A stretch of 64,000 nt of DNA from Cantharellus purpuraceus (Eukaryota; Basidiomycota; Agaricomycetes; Cantharellales; Hydnaceae), in the NCBI GenBank assembly GCA_025174535.1, contig JALBUN010000050.1:1-64000 (forward strand), given 5' to 3'. The notes beneath the pieces were generated by a model, which was not told where the DNA came from, ran no database searches, and saw only the letters and a program-made list of their open reading frames with translations. The position numbers and the translations under genes are program-made. Below are positions 1 through 12,312 of this stretch, piece by piece; the first letter of the stretch is position 1, and each line of letters begins with the position of its first letter.

Positions 1-1403
1 CAAAGCAAGTACTGGAAGTGCATGCATCCCAAAGCTGTTGAGCCTCGCGAAGGTCTGCGTTATGCTTTGATAATCATACTACTAGCTCAACGATACTGCG
101 CAGAATCACCAGTGCATACTACATCGATACCAGGTAAACGTCTTCACCTGCCATAATCTAATCGATTTACCATGTGCTTCTTATAGAAATACTTAAAGTG
201 TATCGAGCGAACTTCCTATTCAATACTCACCAGATGTACCAAGTACCATTTGTGGATGAGCGCCTTGGTTTGAGGTTCTCTGGACAAATGGTTTGCACGT
301 AAATATGTATCCCTCTTTTCCGTCTTGTATATATCATTCAACATTCTCTTTACAGGAAGAACGTATATGCAGGCACTGGCACGTTGGTGGTCTTCATGCA
401 CGATCTGTGAGAAAAATTTCTGCTACAATATCATTGACTGAGTACAACGCAGCTGTAACCTCCGCGTAGAGCTGGATGGGAAGCTGAACTGTGACGTTCA
501 ACAAGAGAAGTCATACTTGGTATGGTAGCCCTGGTTGTCGATCACAACATTGATTTTTGTCTGTAGGAGGATGCAACAAAGCAACTTATAGATTGGGTGA
601 CTAGTTCGGAAGAGTTCAGTTTTATTGATCTAAACCTCAATCCTCATCCACTCGTTCAAACCCGGCTCCAACATAGCGTCAGTTTGTTTCTGTAACCGCG
701 TTGACTCAGACTTACTATCTATCAGAATAATACCGTTGAGCAAGATATCCGTGATGTTGTGACTTATATCTGGGATAATTATATTGAGTAGGTTAATCGC
801 ATAAGAGGATCCTCAAACACTGAAGTTGCAATCTAGACTTTCTGAAGCTCGACACGTCATTATTGTCTGTCATAGTGCAGGCTCTTATGCTGTGATGAAT
901 CTGCTCAAGTCAAGAGGTATGTCATGTACAGATCAAGTATCCATGGTGCTGACCCATTGTTAGAGGTGAAGAGGAAAGTCCGCGGTATCATACACATTGC
1001 AGCCACTGGCTTGCCGCCCCGAACACCTCAAAATGAGATGCAGCAATGGTACCGCCAGGTAGGCATTCACTCACGCTACGCCATGTTTGACAATCATGAC
1101 GTTCGATACAATAGCGGTCCCTTAGCTTTGTGTCGGCTAAACGCCGCACAATGGATGATGACACAAAGTATCGTAAACGCTATGGAAATATACGATGGAT
1201 GGGTCAGTTATTTGACATCTTCTCCACGAACTATTCTCACTTGCTAACCTATCTCATCAGACGCCGATAGCTCAGTCCGTCTGTTAAGCGGGGCGATGCC
1301 TCAGATACAGACCTTTGTCGCTGAGCTGATCGGAAATGCTTTACCCAGTCTGCCGGCACAGACTGCAGAGCCCACATTAGGGAATGTAGAATCACTAGTT
1401 TAA
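1..1403 (+). CDS. Class II histone deacetylase (Hda1/Clr3-type), C-terminal part with Arb2 domain; 5' end outside window
   Basis: The gene enters from the left and is read through short GT..AG introns. Exons: 1-52, 104-134, 187-298, 356-406, 453-519, 567-677, 726-787, 837-916, 964-1202 and a last exon ending at TAA 1401-1403. The first exon (SKYWKCMHPKAVEPRE) matches the tail of the class II deacetylase domain. It is followed by VPFVDERLGLRFSGQMVCT, then an Arb2-type alpha/beta fold: LVVFMHDLCNLRVEL, IDLNLNPHP, VVTYIWDNYIE, HVIIVCHSAGSYAV and VRGIIHIAATGLPP. In fungi such enzymes remove acetyl groups from histone tails in silencing complexes; the Arb2 domain is a non-catalytic C-terminal module. 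The catalytic domain lies outside the window. The junction before the last exon is uncertain: acceptor 1304 keeps frame, while the better-looking CAG at 1260 does not. It converges on the amidohydrolase gene, 86 bp away. Confidence 0.8.
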
Positions 1404-1489
1404 ACCTTCTGTGTCACATTTGTATCACACCATAAACACTAGCAAAAATTGCTTTAATGGCATGGGTGTATAACAACCCTCAAATTCAT

Positions 1490-4400
1490 TCAAAATAGGT
1501 CCACTGTACCACGGCGAAATGAAAAAACCCCCGCCACCTTACTGCTCAAGTCGAACATATCGCCTCCGCGGTATGCAACTATATCAGCATCAAAAGTACT
1601 AACTCTGGCGCCTAAGAGTTTCTCCAAATTAGTCGTCACAAGCGCAAGAGCTTCCTTTCGTGACACATGCGCAGGATTATCCAACGCCGCCTGTTCATTC
1701 ATCGCTTAGTGCTCCTTCAACCAATTATTCATTAGCACCCACCAACGCCGCATCAAACCGCGTATTCCGCGCACTCCAAGCCTCAAGGATACCGAGTCCA
1801 ACTGTCACGTTATGCGCCATAAATCTCGCAATGGGTCCTTCCTTCGTGAGCGGAGGGCCAGGTAGACTGAAACAAACATCAGGCTTTCCAAATAATCATC
1901 CATTCAAATCAACACGCACATGACCTCTTGTTCCCACGTCCCAGGGAAGGACCGAGAAGGAACAAGAATTACGCCGATCCCAGCTTGTCCAATCTCATCC
2001 GCCACCAAATGTCCCTCGGCCGCTCCAACCAGCGTCAACTTGAGACTCTGACCCATCGCACTGTCCACTTCCTTCTTGAGAGCGATCAAAGTTGCAATGA
2101 TGTCCGCGCTTTCGGCATTCACCACCAGTGGGATCTCGCCCTGTCATTCTATATCAGACACCCTCACGAGCTTCCAGAGAATACTCCCCACCTTCGCAGC
2201 GCTGGTAAATACCTTCTGCTGCTCCCCTTCACCTCCTCCCAATAGTAACCGTCTGAGAGCCGCAATCTGAGTGCTCACGCTCGGAGAACCTCTACGCTCT
2301 ATCGATACATGAATCCCAGTCACTTCCTGAATCATAGCTCCCTTCCTCTGACCATCAGCAGACTTATTACCTTGTCACCAAATCAGAATGACATGCCTGC
2401 GCCAACATGTGGCTCGCCCCTACAGAAAAGAACGTTCCAAGGCCAGAGAAGACACCGGAGTGGTCAGGAGCGCTGATCCCAGCACTCACCCCTGATCGGT
2501 ACGCGAGCCTGGGAGTACAATGTAAGTCTCGACCTCTTCACCGATGACCACGACGATCTGCATACAGTGCATTTCGTGTGCCGAACTGCAGTCCGTCTGC
2601 AGCCCTGATCACAGCGCCGTCACCACCAACAATACTAGGAACGCTGCCACTCAGCGGATCGAACACCCTCCCGTCTTGCGTCGACGCCTCCCCGTCGATT
2701 TCACCGAGTCCAAGAGGTGCACCGAAAGATGTCAGACCCGGCGCAAGCGCACCTCCCTCAAGGTGGACAACTTCATACCCCATCAAATTCCCGACCCCAC
2801 ACGTGAGCGTCGATCCTGTACACGTGATTCTCCCTGCTTCAACCACTACTACAGTACGCTCATTTTGTGACGTCCTGTCGAATGTGCTACCATCAAACGT
2901 CTGTTCGATCCCTACATCACTGTCCACGCGGGACCATACGCTCTGCACGTTGACAAATACAACATTCTTGACGCTCCTGGATGGCTTCAGAGGAGGTAAT
3001 CCTTCATATTCCACCGCTTGTGCTGCCTCCTCGTCGAAGTTGGGAGTGTTAGGGACTTCTTGGAACGCAGCTGGCTTCTCGTGAACGTGTGGGTTGTCGA
3101 TTTGGGGGATTCCATCAATGTAGACCTGCTTCGGGGTAGCACCAAGGGAAAGTGGGTGGCTATCCCATACGACGATATCTAGATATGGGTTTCAGCCACG
3201 CTGGTGTTGCAGTGAAATAGGTAACATACCCGCGTCATAGCCTGTTACGGGAATGAACGTCAGACGACTCCTGGGACATCCTTGCCTAACTCACCTTGCC
3301 TCAAAAACCCAATGCGGTGGTCTAGTCCGATCACGGTTGCTGGAGTTGTCGTGACGCTCGCGAGCGCCAGATTGGCCGGCAGACCATAATAATGTGCCTG
3401 CTGTGCCTCGTACAGAAGGAATCGCGAGTCCAACACTTACGTCGAGGTCATCAAGGACCAGACGAACGATGGAGATATGACTCACCTGGATGATCACTCT
3501 TCAGATGCAGGGCTGCGTCAATGATAGAATACTACGATCGTAAAGTGTAGAAGATGACCTTCATCACGACGCGAAGGCCGCTGTCTGCCATCACACGCGG
3601 TGCGAATTCGGAACCTCGGAATGCCTCTCTCTTGTACCTGATTTACGCATGTAAATATGGCGACCAGGTGAGAAAACGGTGCAATGACCTTGAATTGGTA
3701 GCAAAGACGGCGATGGCAGGGGTGATGCCCCAGGTCTTCTTGATGAGATCCGGGACTAAGTATGCCTCATGTGCGTGATGGAATGCAGCGATCGGGAATT
3801 TGAACTCATTGGTGAGCTATATGCAGCGTGATGTTAGTCGGCCAGAAACAGATCTTCAGATATACGTACTCTGACCATACCGTCGAAATCGACGGCCTCG
3901 TAACAATGATTGTGGACCTGAATGTAACCGACTTGGATAAGAAGGTGCCTTAATGAACGTCTTGAGCCTGTAGAACCTACTTTAACTTTGCCTCGAATGA
4001 CGTCTGCTAGTGCTTCCCACTTGAGGTCGTCTGGGAATTCTTTGAGGCCAGACCAGCGTCCAGCCTCGGCAGCCGCACAATACTGATCTTGTCGCTGAAC
4101 GAGCTGACGCGCTTCGTTGTACCTGGTCAGAGTATCATGATCATTGAGATCATGAGGGGTAACATAAAGCACCCACGCTTGTCGGAAAGACCAAATAGTG
4201 TCCATGCGAATGCCCTGGTAGACACGACCTAGTAATATCATCGAACCAATGAAGGGGACAAGAACGAAAGGCCCTCACTAGGATTTTCACCACAAGCGTG
4301 CCTGGAGAGAGAAGAGGAGATAAACTATTGCTAAGAGCATTGATGTATCTTTTCTTACTTCATCTGTCTCCAACCGGTGGAATTGGGAGATCCAAGTTCC

Positions 4401-5255
4401 TCAACCAGCATGGCTGACGAAGAACGCTCAGATGTGGGACGGAGCTTGACAGGGAAAGCTTGCCCTCCTGTTGCAACAGTCAAATTCCATGTCGTGATTG
4501 TTTTGACATGTCAGAGATCTCACCTATAGCATTAGCACTGCCAGGCAAGATAATTGCGCTGGTAACACCTCCTGAAATGGAGAGAGCATATGCCTCGTCA
4601 TGAGTATTTAGACCATCAAGTGACCGCAACCATGGCTGTGCTATTCCCCAGTAAGAGTTTCCATCGCTTGATCCACTTAGAGCAGGCGAGGAGCTAACAC
4701 CAAGATGTGAGTGCATGTCAATGATTCTGTATCCACGTGTCATAATTCTTTGACAGATGCTTTGGATAGAGAAAGCTACCCTGGCGTCACCCATGCGCCT
4801 TGCACATCCACTGTGACAAGATTTTGTCCATAGTACTTTCGGAGGGCATGATTGAGGCCACCCTCTCCGACCCATTTGATGATACCTCCATCCAAGACAA
4901 TATCACCTTTGAATTGTTCAGTGCCGGAATCCTCCCCTGTCCAAATCGTGGCATTATGTATTAAAATAGGCTTAGTTCCTGGAACAAAGCGGTCCGATTT
5001 GGTTCGGCTGTAGAAATCCACAGGAGGACCAGGTGAAACCTTGAGACCTGCACAGCGAGACAGAATACTAGTGGCATCAATAGGAAGTCGTTCTGTAACG
5101 TTGTTGCCTAAAGAGAGTTCCCAGAAAGATGGCAGGCAAAACAATACAACCAGTGATACCACGAAAAGAGCTAGGCTAACTCCCTGGCATTTCCGGGTTC
5201 GTTTGTGGTGAGTAGAGTGTTCGGTATCAGGTTGGTGCACTGGCAGCTCTCCCAT
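1490..5255 (-). CDS. Membrane-anchored amidohydrolase-superfamily protein (intron-rich)
   Basis: The start is the Met at 5253-5255, the stop is at 1490, and the reading frame crosses many ~50-60-nt introns. The N-terminus is a short cytosolic stretch, a basic patch, then one hydrophobic helix (VSLALFVVSLVVLFCLPSFW), so a type II membrane protein is likely. Then come a first beta-sandwich (ILIHNATIWTGE, GDIVLDGGIIKWVG), the metal-binding strand IDMHSHLG (about 4697-4722), SGGVTSAIILPGSAN, GQAFPVK, a RHACGENPS segment (about 4270-4305), HNHCYEAVD (about 3895-3920) and HAHEAYLVPDLI (about 3735-3775). A second half follows (2538-3014, 1904-2335), ending in LALVTTNLEKLLG and VVDLF-like residues at 1490. 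The layout fits the fungal imidazolonepropionase-like amidohydrolases often labelled carbohydrate esterase family 9; the substrate cannot be told. Exon limits between 3500 and 1700 were not all resolved. No clear disabling mutation was seen. Confidence 0.75.
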
Positions 5256-5505
5256 GGTATATACCCTCCCTTATCAGGTATACCAGTAGACGAAAAGGCT
5301 AAAGGTGAAAAACTGGATCGAGGGACAAAGCGTTGCCTAGCAGCTTCTCTGAGCCTGAGAATTCACGTGATTGACTAGTTCAAGCTCATCAATCGTCCAC
5401 GAAGTGAATTTCACTCGTCCAATTTTACATTAATCTAAATATATCTCACTTTGCTACTCAACCTCACGCACCTAGTATAGTTACATATTCCTTTCCTCGC
5501 ACTCA

Positions 5506-5598
5506 ATGGCAGGCCCAGACTCTTCGACACCATCAAAGCCACCGATCTCCCAACGGCCCGGGTGTACGAAGTTGAAGCGCAGCAAAGCTGTAGTGTAA
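5506..5598 (+). pseudogene. Truncated 5' end of a gene (30 codons), cut by repeat DNA
   Basis: A 30-codon reading frame (starts MAGPDSSTPSKPPI, ends KLKRSKAVV, TAA at 5596-5598) follows a pyrimidine-rich leader (5480-5505), as expected for a real fungal start codon. It sits about 250 bp upstream of, and divergent to, the amidohydrolase. From about 5588 the sequence becomes a short duplicated repeat, so the rest of the gene may have been displaced. The product is not recognised. It could equally be a chance ORF. Confidence 0.3.
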
Positions 5599-5732
5599 AC
5601 TCAGTCTCGTATCAATCGAAGACTGTATTGTCATCTAACCTGTAGTGTAAACTGTACTAGAGTTAGACAAGTAACAATAGATAGAAAATGTTAACAAACA
5701 AACCTCAGTCTCGTATCAATTGAAGACTGAGG
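5588..5732. repeat. Short imperfect duplication with hairpin
   Basis: CTGTAGTGTAAACT occurs at 5588-5601 and again at 5640-5653. CTCAGTCTCGTATCAAT occurs near 5600 and again near 5704. The second copy forms a perfect 9-bp inverted repeat (CCTCAGTCT / AGACTGAGG, about 5703-5732). It may be the edge of a small non-autonomous element. Confidence 0.5.
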
Positions 5733-5815
5733 TATACTGAAGAGTACTATGCTACTTAAATATACTAGAAATCCCCCCTATACGGATCCAGGCTCCTGCC
5801 GCGGATCCAACCCTT

Positions 5816-5924
5816 GGAACAGCATTATGAATGCTGTTCCAGCGTAACAAGGGTAAGCTTGTTATAGTTTCATCAGGGTTATGGACCGTAGTGGACCTGC
5901 TTATACAACACATGTTTGTGTTGT
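5816..5924. repeat. Cluster of three perfect hairpins
   Basis: There are three perfect stems within 109 bp. GGAACAGCATT/AATGCTGTTCC (5816-5826 and 5830-5840, 11 bp, 3-nt loop). TAACAAG/CTTGTTA (5845-5851 and 5858-5864, 7 bp). ACAACACA/TGTGTTGT (5905-5912 and 5917-5924, 8 bp, 4-nt loop). Two GGATCC sites lie just upstream. No ORF or known RNA family was recognised. Confidence 0.6.
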
Positions 5925-5929
5925 AACAC

Positions 5930-6951
5930 GGGGTGTCCTCTCGGGGCCAATTATGTAAATTCTGATCACTTGTTTTTTTCACATATACAGTACTATCCAG
6001 GTTTGCTTTAGGACGTGCTCATGCACTGGCTGGTTTTGAGCAATTGACATTGTAGGTGACTCAGGTTGAGCTTGGAGGTCATTCGTTCCACATTCCTTGC
6101 TTCAAGCCTAGCCTGATGTATTTTTGATGGTGTGCGGGTCACGTGCTTGATGCTAAATGAATAATGTCTCACTATATGGCTATTTGGTCTCTGAATTAGC
6201 TTTTGTGTCCCACGATGTGGCACCCCTGTAAACATCATTTTTTGGTCCCATCAACATCCAGTTTCTGTCAAACTGTGAAGACAATGGCATCAGTGACTCT
6301 GAGGGTTGTTGTCCTGCATATGTGGCCTTTCTGCCACTCAGGTAAGCTATTTTTGTCTCCAGCTTAATCACATTCCATCTTGTGTCTGATAATTTATTGT
6401 CTCGGCTCCCAGCCTTATCTGTCCCAACTTCTAGCTGCCAGAGAATGGTCGCACTGATTTGTGTGAAAGATAGCTTGTTTTCTTCAGACTCTGAAGGATA
6501 TTTCAGGAAAATTGTTGGAATTGCCTCTAGATTCTAGCTGAGACTGTTAATGTCTGAACATGCTAGCCTTACTGAGATTGACCCCAATGGGCCATAAGCT
6601 GCTGCTATCACACATGTATTCCTGGAGCCTTCCTACAGATGACTGGATTTTTCACTCCACTGACTTGGTGGTTCACACCATTACCAGGTTCTACTACTGA
6701 GTGAGTCATGTGTTATCAGATCACCAGGTGTTTCAGCCTGTTGACAATCTCTCATGCCCACTGGCATATAATCTACTGTTGTTCCCCATTTCCCACCCAC
6801 AAGATGGGATAGAGACCAAGTCATTTGTTGCAATGAAACCAGGCAGTTAAATAGATGTATGTGGTAGTGACCCACCTCTAAGTATGCATAGCTATCCCAT
6901 GTCACAGTCAGGACAAGGCAGCAAGTGTAAGCCTGGATGACCACCCCTCAA
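5930..6951. other. No recognisable gene or repeat
   Basis: Only short open frames on both strands, none with a recognisable motif. No similarity to the other repeat families of the window was noticed. It lies between the hairpin cluster and the first LTR-B copy. Confidence 0.4.
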
Positions 6952-8567
6952 TGTTTTGGAACCCACAAAATTATGGTGTTAGGGCAAACTATATGGGAAC
7001 CACCTTTTCCCTATCAAATTCTATTTATGCAGCACCAATGTGCTCTATTTCACTTTTCCATTCCTAAATATCAGCATATACATGGTGCTTGTACCTGGAA
7101 TGGACTCAAATATTCTCTATTTTTCCATATTTTTTTCAGGAATATTTCATGCAGAACTTGGCCCAGAATACTCTTATTCTGCTGTGCTACAGTTGTGGAC
7201 CCATAGGTGCCCACTTCACACAGTCAGCACTCCACCTCTGGACCAGGCATTTGGCCTGAATTCAAGCTCAGATGTCTCTGATCAATAAATATTCTGTAAC
7301 TTGACTACCACAACCTCTCAGGGCACAATTTTCTGTGGAGATCATGATCTGAGATGTGGTTATCCATGGCTGTGCAAACCAGTGCAGAAAACAGGGTGGA
7401 TACCCTCCTTTTTGCCTGATCAGCGCCTAGTTCAGGGATCAGAGCAGGTGATTGGTGATCAGATCAGGTGATTGGCTTGGAAATTTCTACCCCTTTCCAT
7501 AACATTCCAGCTGTTTCCTTCTATTATTAGATAGAACATTCTAGAAAGCATTATTCAGCTCCTGATCAGTGTTAGTGCAGTGATCAGAACCTGTGATTGG
7601 CTTGGAATATTCTACCCCTTTCTTCCACCTTCCACTACCTTCCAGTAGTTTCCATCTATTAATAGGTAGAATATTCCAGAAGCATTAGTCAGCCCCTGTA
7701 AATACAATATATAAGGAGGTCATTCTGCCTCTGAAATAACAACATATTCTACCACTTCTCCCCATCTTCTGCACACCAGTGCGACTAGAGTGACATACAG
7801 TGTCATCCTCTATCTCAGTAACTGTTGATTACCAGTTCAAGGATCTTTTACAGTTGTGTAACTGTACTTGATTGCACTTGAAGTAGTGATATTCCTGCTT
7901 TGGGTGTGAGTGTAATATCTGCCTCATGTGACTACAAATCTACAGGGTGAGATTGTCTGTCGATAGTCCTGCCATTAGTGCTCTTGTTTAAGTTACTAGT
8001 GTGTACTGCCTTTGCAGAGCATTAGAATCTTGAACTCATGTGAAGCAGTTGCTAGACTACTTCACATATCACTGTTACCCACTTCAGAGTGTCACTGGTT
8101 GGATGGTTTGATTCATCCACCTACTTCCTTTAGCCTCTAAGTGCATTCCCTCATTTTGGAATATCTGGACCCCTAAGCGTCTGTGAACTCTAGACTCTGG
8201 AAGTCTTATTCATTTCTTGCTGCTAAGAAATGTATTACTTTTCTGCATATACTCTGCATTGACCAATACAAGGGATTGTAACCAAAGTACAAATGTTAAA
8301 TTGTTTCTTGAGTTGTGCTGCAGCAGGGTTTGATATTTTTCTCAGCTGTTCATTCATGGAATTGTGGTGATTTAGAGTTTGCCCTAACACCATAATTTTG
8401 CAGGTTCCAAAACACAACTCTAAATCACCACAATTCCATGAATGAACAGCTGAGAAGAATATCAAATCCTACTGCAGCACAACTCCAGAAATGATTTAAC
8501 ATTTGTACTTTGGTTACAATCCATTTTAATGGTCAATGCAGACAATATACAGGAAGGTAATAATAAG
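6952..8567 (+). mobile_element. LTR-B copy 5 (+), truncated, split by LTR-B copy 3
   Basis: The first 38 bp of LTR-B (TGTTTTGGAACC...GGCAAAC) lie at 6952-6989. Its continuation (AACTCTAAATCACC...) resumes at 8415 and runs to about 8567. The interruption is a complete LTR-B in the opposite orientation, flanked by CAAAC (6985-6989) and CAAC (8415-8418), a target-site duplication that has lost one A. Confidence 0.65.
6990..8414 (-). mobile_element. LTR-B copy 3, solo LTR (-), 1.4 kb
   Basis: Read on the minus strand it starts TGTTTTGGAACCTGCAAA at 8414 and ends with GGTTCCCATATA at 6990, where the intact copy at 23189-24589 ends CCCATACA. The first base pair of the leftmost TG has decayed to TA. 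No coding frame was recognised. Together with the truncated + copy it forms an inverted repeat centred near 8395-8405. Confidence 0.7.
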
Positions 8568-8770
8568 GAAATGGTGCTAGACAAGAACTCAGTGAATAGA
8601 AGATTCACTAAGTGGTTAACATTAAGTAATACCTAGACAAGAACTATGCTACAGTCAATAAACTATAACATGCACAAGAAACTCATGCTCACCTCAGTGA
8701 ATCTTCTTCTATTCACTGAGGTGTTACAGTCACCATGTGCATTCCAGCTTGCCACACGATTCCTTCAACA
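8568..8770 (-). repeat. COP3 3' LTR
   Basis: Minus-strand start TGTTGAAGGAATCG at 8770; the left edge adjoins truncated LTR-B and is approximate. It contains the perfect 11-bp stem CCTCAGTGAAT/ATTCACTGAGG (8692-8702, 8711-8721), at the position of the equivalent hairpin in the COP2 LTR. Confidence 0.6.
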
Positions 8771-8777
8771 CTCCCCC

Positions 8778-10810
8778 TCAAGCTGAACACAATCCAATGG
8801 AGTGACATAAATGTAACAATTGTGGGGCTGGCAACACCTTTGTCAACATATCTGCCAGCATGTTGTGGGTGGGACAATAATAGATGGAGATCAGTCCATG
8901 TTTGGCCACATCCCAAATGCAGTGGTATTGGATGTCTATGTGTTTGGTACATGCATGGAATTGATCATTCTTCAAGACTGATATAACTGACTGACTGTCA
9001 CAATAGAAAGTGACAGGTTGGGTGAGCGGTCGAGTAATCTCTGTGATGAACATCCACATCCAAAGTGCCTCTTTGGCTGCGTGAGTGGCCACAATGTACT
9101 TGGCCTCCATAGTAGACAGTGCAACTATAGGCTGCTTCTTTGAGCTCCAGGAGATGGCCCCACTGTCAATGGTGAAAATGTAACCTGAAATTGAGTGACA
9201 GTGATACTGCCAAGTCTGATCCTGTCTTGTTTCCCATCCTTGGCCCAACTTCAGTAGCCACCTCTCCCTATGGTGAGTTTTTGATTTGCAGTCCCTTTTA
9301 GATAGCAGAATATGTGCTTCACCTCCTCCCAGTGAGCATGGCCAGGGTTCTGCATGAATTGGGAAAGGAAGGTGATAGTGAACATGATGTCGGGCCTCAT
9401 CCTGAGTGCAGCATACATCAGGGACCCAATCGCCTCCCAATATGGTACATTCTTCATGGCTTTGTACTGACATGGATTATCAGGGCATTGGGTGAGTGAG
9501 AGTCGATGGTGTGGGTCCAGCAGGGTGGACAACAGGTTCACATCCTGCAAGCTAAAATGCTCCAGGATTTTCTTGATGTAGGAACATTGAGAGAAAGAGA
9601 TGGTCCATGCCTTCCTATCTCTTGTGACCTTGATCCCCAATATCCAATGTAAGTCACCTAGGTCTTTGATCTTGACCTCACAACTGAGCCCTTCTTTAAA
9701 CCTGCAGATCACCTCTTTTGAATTCCCAGCGATTGTCATATCATCCACATCCACTGCAACAAGTACTGCATTGCTTCCCTGGTACTTGTAAAAGACCACA
9801 TGCTCAACCCAGCACCATTTAAAGTTAAGCCTCTGCATAATCTGGCACAGAAGCTCATACCACTCATGGCCAGCTTGCCTGAGTCTGTAGATAGCTCATT
9901 TCAAAGGGCAGACATGATTCTCTTTCCCTGGCACTTCATAACCTTTTGCTTGATGCATGTAAATGGTCTCCTTGAGTGGCACATTGAGGTAAGTGCCATT
10001 CATGTCCATTTGCTCAAGTTCCCAGTCATTTCTGACTGTGAGTGCAGCTATGATCTGGATTGTGGAAAGCTTTGCAGTTGGTGCAAATGTCCCATTGTAG
10101 TCAATTCCCTCTGCCTGTGAGAATCCCTGTGCAACAAATTGGGATTTATGACTTGTAATCTCTCCAGCTGAGTCATGCTTGTACTGCAGCACAAGACAGC
10201 TACCAATGATGTTGGCATCCAGGGGCAGCTTCACTAGTATCCAGGTGCCCATCTTTTCATGTTACCTTAACTCCTTCTTGATTGAGGCATCCCAAGCTGC
10301 ATTGCACATGTGTGCTCAACTAGGGTGCAATTGAGTCTCTCCACCATGCCATTTTGTTCTGGTGTGTCATGCACAGTGAGGTTCCAAATTGTACCCTTTA
10401 ACTTCAAGTGCTGATTGAATTCTTTGGATAAGTATTCTCCCCCTCAATTGCTTTGGAGTCATTTGAGCTTGGCATTGTGTTGCATCTCTGCCCATGCCTC
10501 ATAGTGCTTGTGGCGGGCGGGGGTATCGCTTTTCTTTTTCATTGCATTCACCTTGCTCCAGTGAGTATGATCATCAGTGAATGTGGTGAAGTACTCATGT
10601 CCATTGTAGCTCCTGGGTGTGGTAGGCCCCCACACATCTGTATGAGTCTTCTTGCCAAATCTTGATGAGTGTGGCCCTGTCCTGGCCTTTGGAATGGCTT
10701 TCCAAGTCATTTTCCCTTTTGCACATGATGCACAGAAGGTGGGTATGCTTTGCTTATCTATCTCAAGGCCAGTGATGATTCCTTTGGTCACCAACTCTTT
10801 TATGTAGTGG
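8778..10810 (-). pseudogene. COP3 pol remnant: integrase, reverse transcriptase, RNase H
   Basis: Read right to left. Integrase core fragment 10459-10807 (CASCAKGK, HTDVWGPTTP, FTDDHTHW). RT 9896-10252 (GTWILVKLP, FVAQGFSQAEGIDYNGTFAP). RT palm and connection 9251-9838, with the catalytic VDVDDMTIAG. RNase H 8778-9473 (ALSTMEAKYIVATHAAKEALW, and NMLADMLTKVLP near the end). Several frameshifts, and the end of integrase is missing around 10260-10450. It is closely related to COP2 and was presumably a single Gag-Pol frame. Confidence 0.75.
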
Positions 10811-12312
10811 TGATGAGCCAGGATGCATCGAGGATGTATATGAAACCACTTTGACAGTCAAACTCCACCAGCGTCTTTTGTATCAAGCTTTTAAATAGCA
10901 CTGCAACTCCCTCTCCACCTCAGTCTCTATTTCTAGCCATTGATCATTATCAGCCTTCTATTCACACCAATCCTTTCATCATCATTCACATGGCTTCCAA
11001 TTCTATTCCTCTCTCCAACATCTCTTCTAATAATACATCACACTGGTCTCTGGACACAGAGGACTATCAAAAATATGCCAAGCTCCATGGGCATGTTAAG
11101 CCACCTCCACTTGTCAAATACTTTGTTACGCACTAGGTCCGATTGGGGGTTGGAGATTGGGTTGGAGTGACGGTCAGAGTCAGAGTGAGAATCAGGGTGT
11201 GTTGTGGAGGTCAGAACAGACTTGGCTTCAGCTTATGTGCTGTGCTGTTGGTTCACTTATGGAATAGATCCTATAAGTCTGCATGCAATGGTCCTAGCAA
11301 ACAGACAGTGTGTAACACAGTTGTTCAGCATGCCAAAGAACAATCAGGTTGAGGGGTAGGGGCAGCACTGAGTAACAGGAAAGTGGAATAGTGCTCTGTG
11401 GTTGGATGAGGATGGGAGCAAAAAGGACGGTCCAGATGGTTGATCATGCTCTGTGACTGGATGACAATGGAGAGCCTGGTTGGGAGGTACATGAAAGCTG
11501 GTTTCAGGAGATGTGACCTCTGGGTGACGGAGGGAAATCTGATTGTTGAACCAAGGTGCTTTACCTCAGTGTAGAGCTGATGGATTGTGATGTAGAGTGT
11601 GGAGTGTAGACTTAGAGCGTGGACTTTGACTATAGAGCGTTGGCTGAAAACTTGTTGATTTATCCCAAAGGCGAAAACTAGTGCCCTTTTATATACAAAT
11701 CCCCAGGGCACAATGACACAATATGAGGAGCAAATGATGCAATATGATGCAAGAAATGCTGATCAAGCCAGCTGACAAAGCATGTGAAGTTGAACTACTA
11801 ATGGGGAAATCATGGAGAAATGAAGCGACAGATAGGGGTAATCTTTGTAAGAATAGGGGGTGATGAGTAATAAAAGAACCAAAAATAGAACAAGGATGAG
11901 TAAGTTGTGTATGAATGAATTAAAAGATGAAACAGGGGTGAGTCATATAAAAGAACAATAGAAATGTCCACCAATACCATCTTCCCTACGGCTCCAAAGG
12001 TAAATTGACCCTGAGTCACATGAGGACTTCAGACAGCATCCACAACAAATACTCCTTATTGTCTTAGTGATCTGTCTCTATATGGTATCCTGTTCCAAGG
12101 GTATTTGGTCCCTTTGCCTGACATGATGTAACCTGAGTTGGATTGAAGTGGGAGGATAGGTTGGCGATGGCAACTGAAATTCTACCTCACATTTGACTCT
12201 TCTATCCATGTTACGATATAGAGGTGAAATGCCAAGGAATGTATATGGTTCAATGGAATTGTGAAGGAATATAGGATCGCCAATGGCATAAGAGAGACAT
12301 GGTGGGGATCTT

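Noticed and set aside
5752..5982. A 76-codon minus-strand ORF
   Set aside because: It overlaps the hairpin cluster and shows no motif; chance ORF.
6990..8414. A DNA transposon with 38-bp terminal inverted repeats
   Set aside because: The inverted ends are the head of LTR-B seen twice because one LTR-B is inserted, reversed, into another. Elsewhere LTR-B has no terminal inverted repeat.
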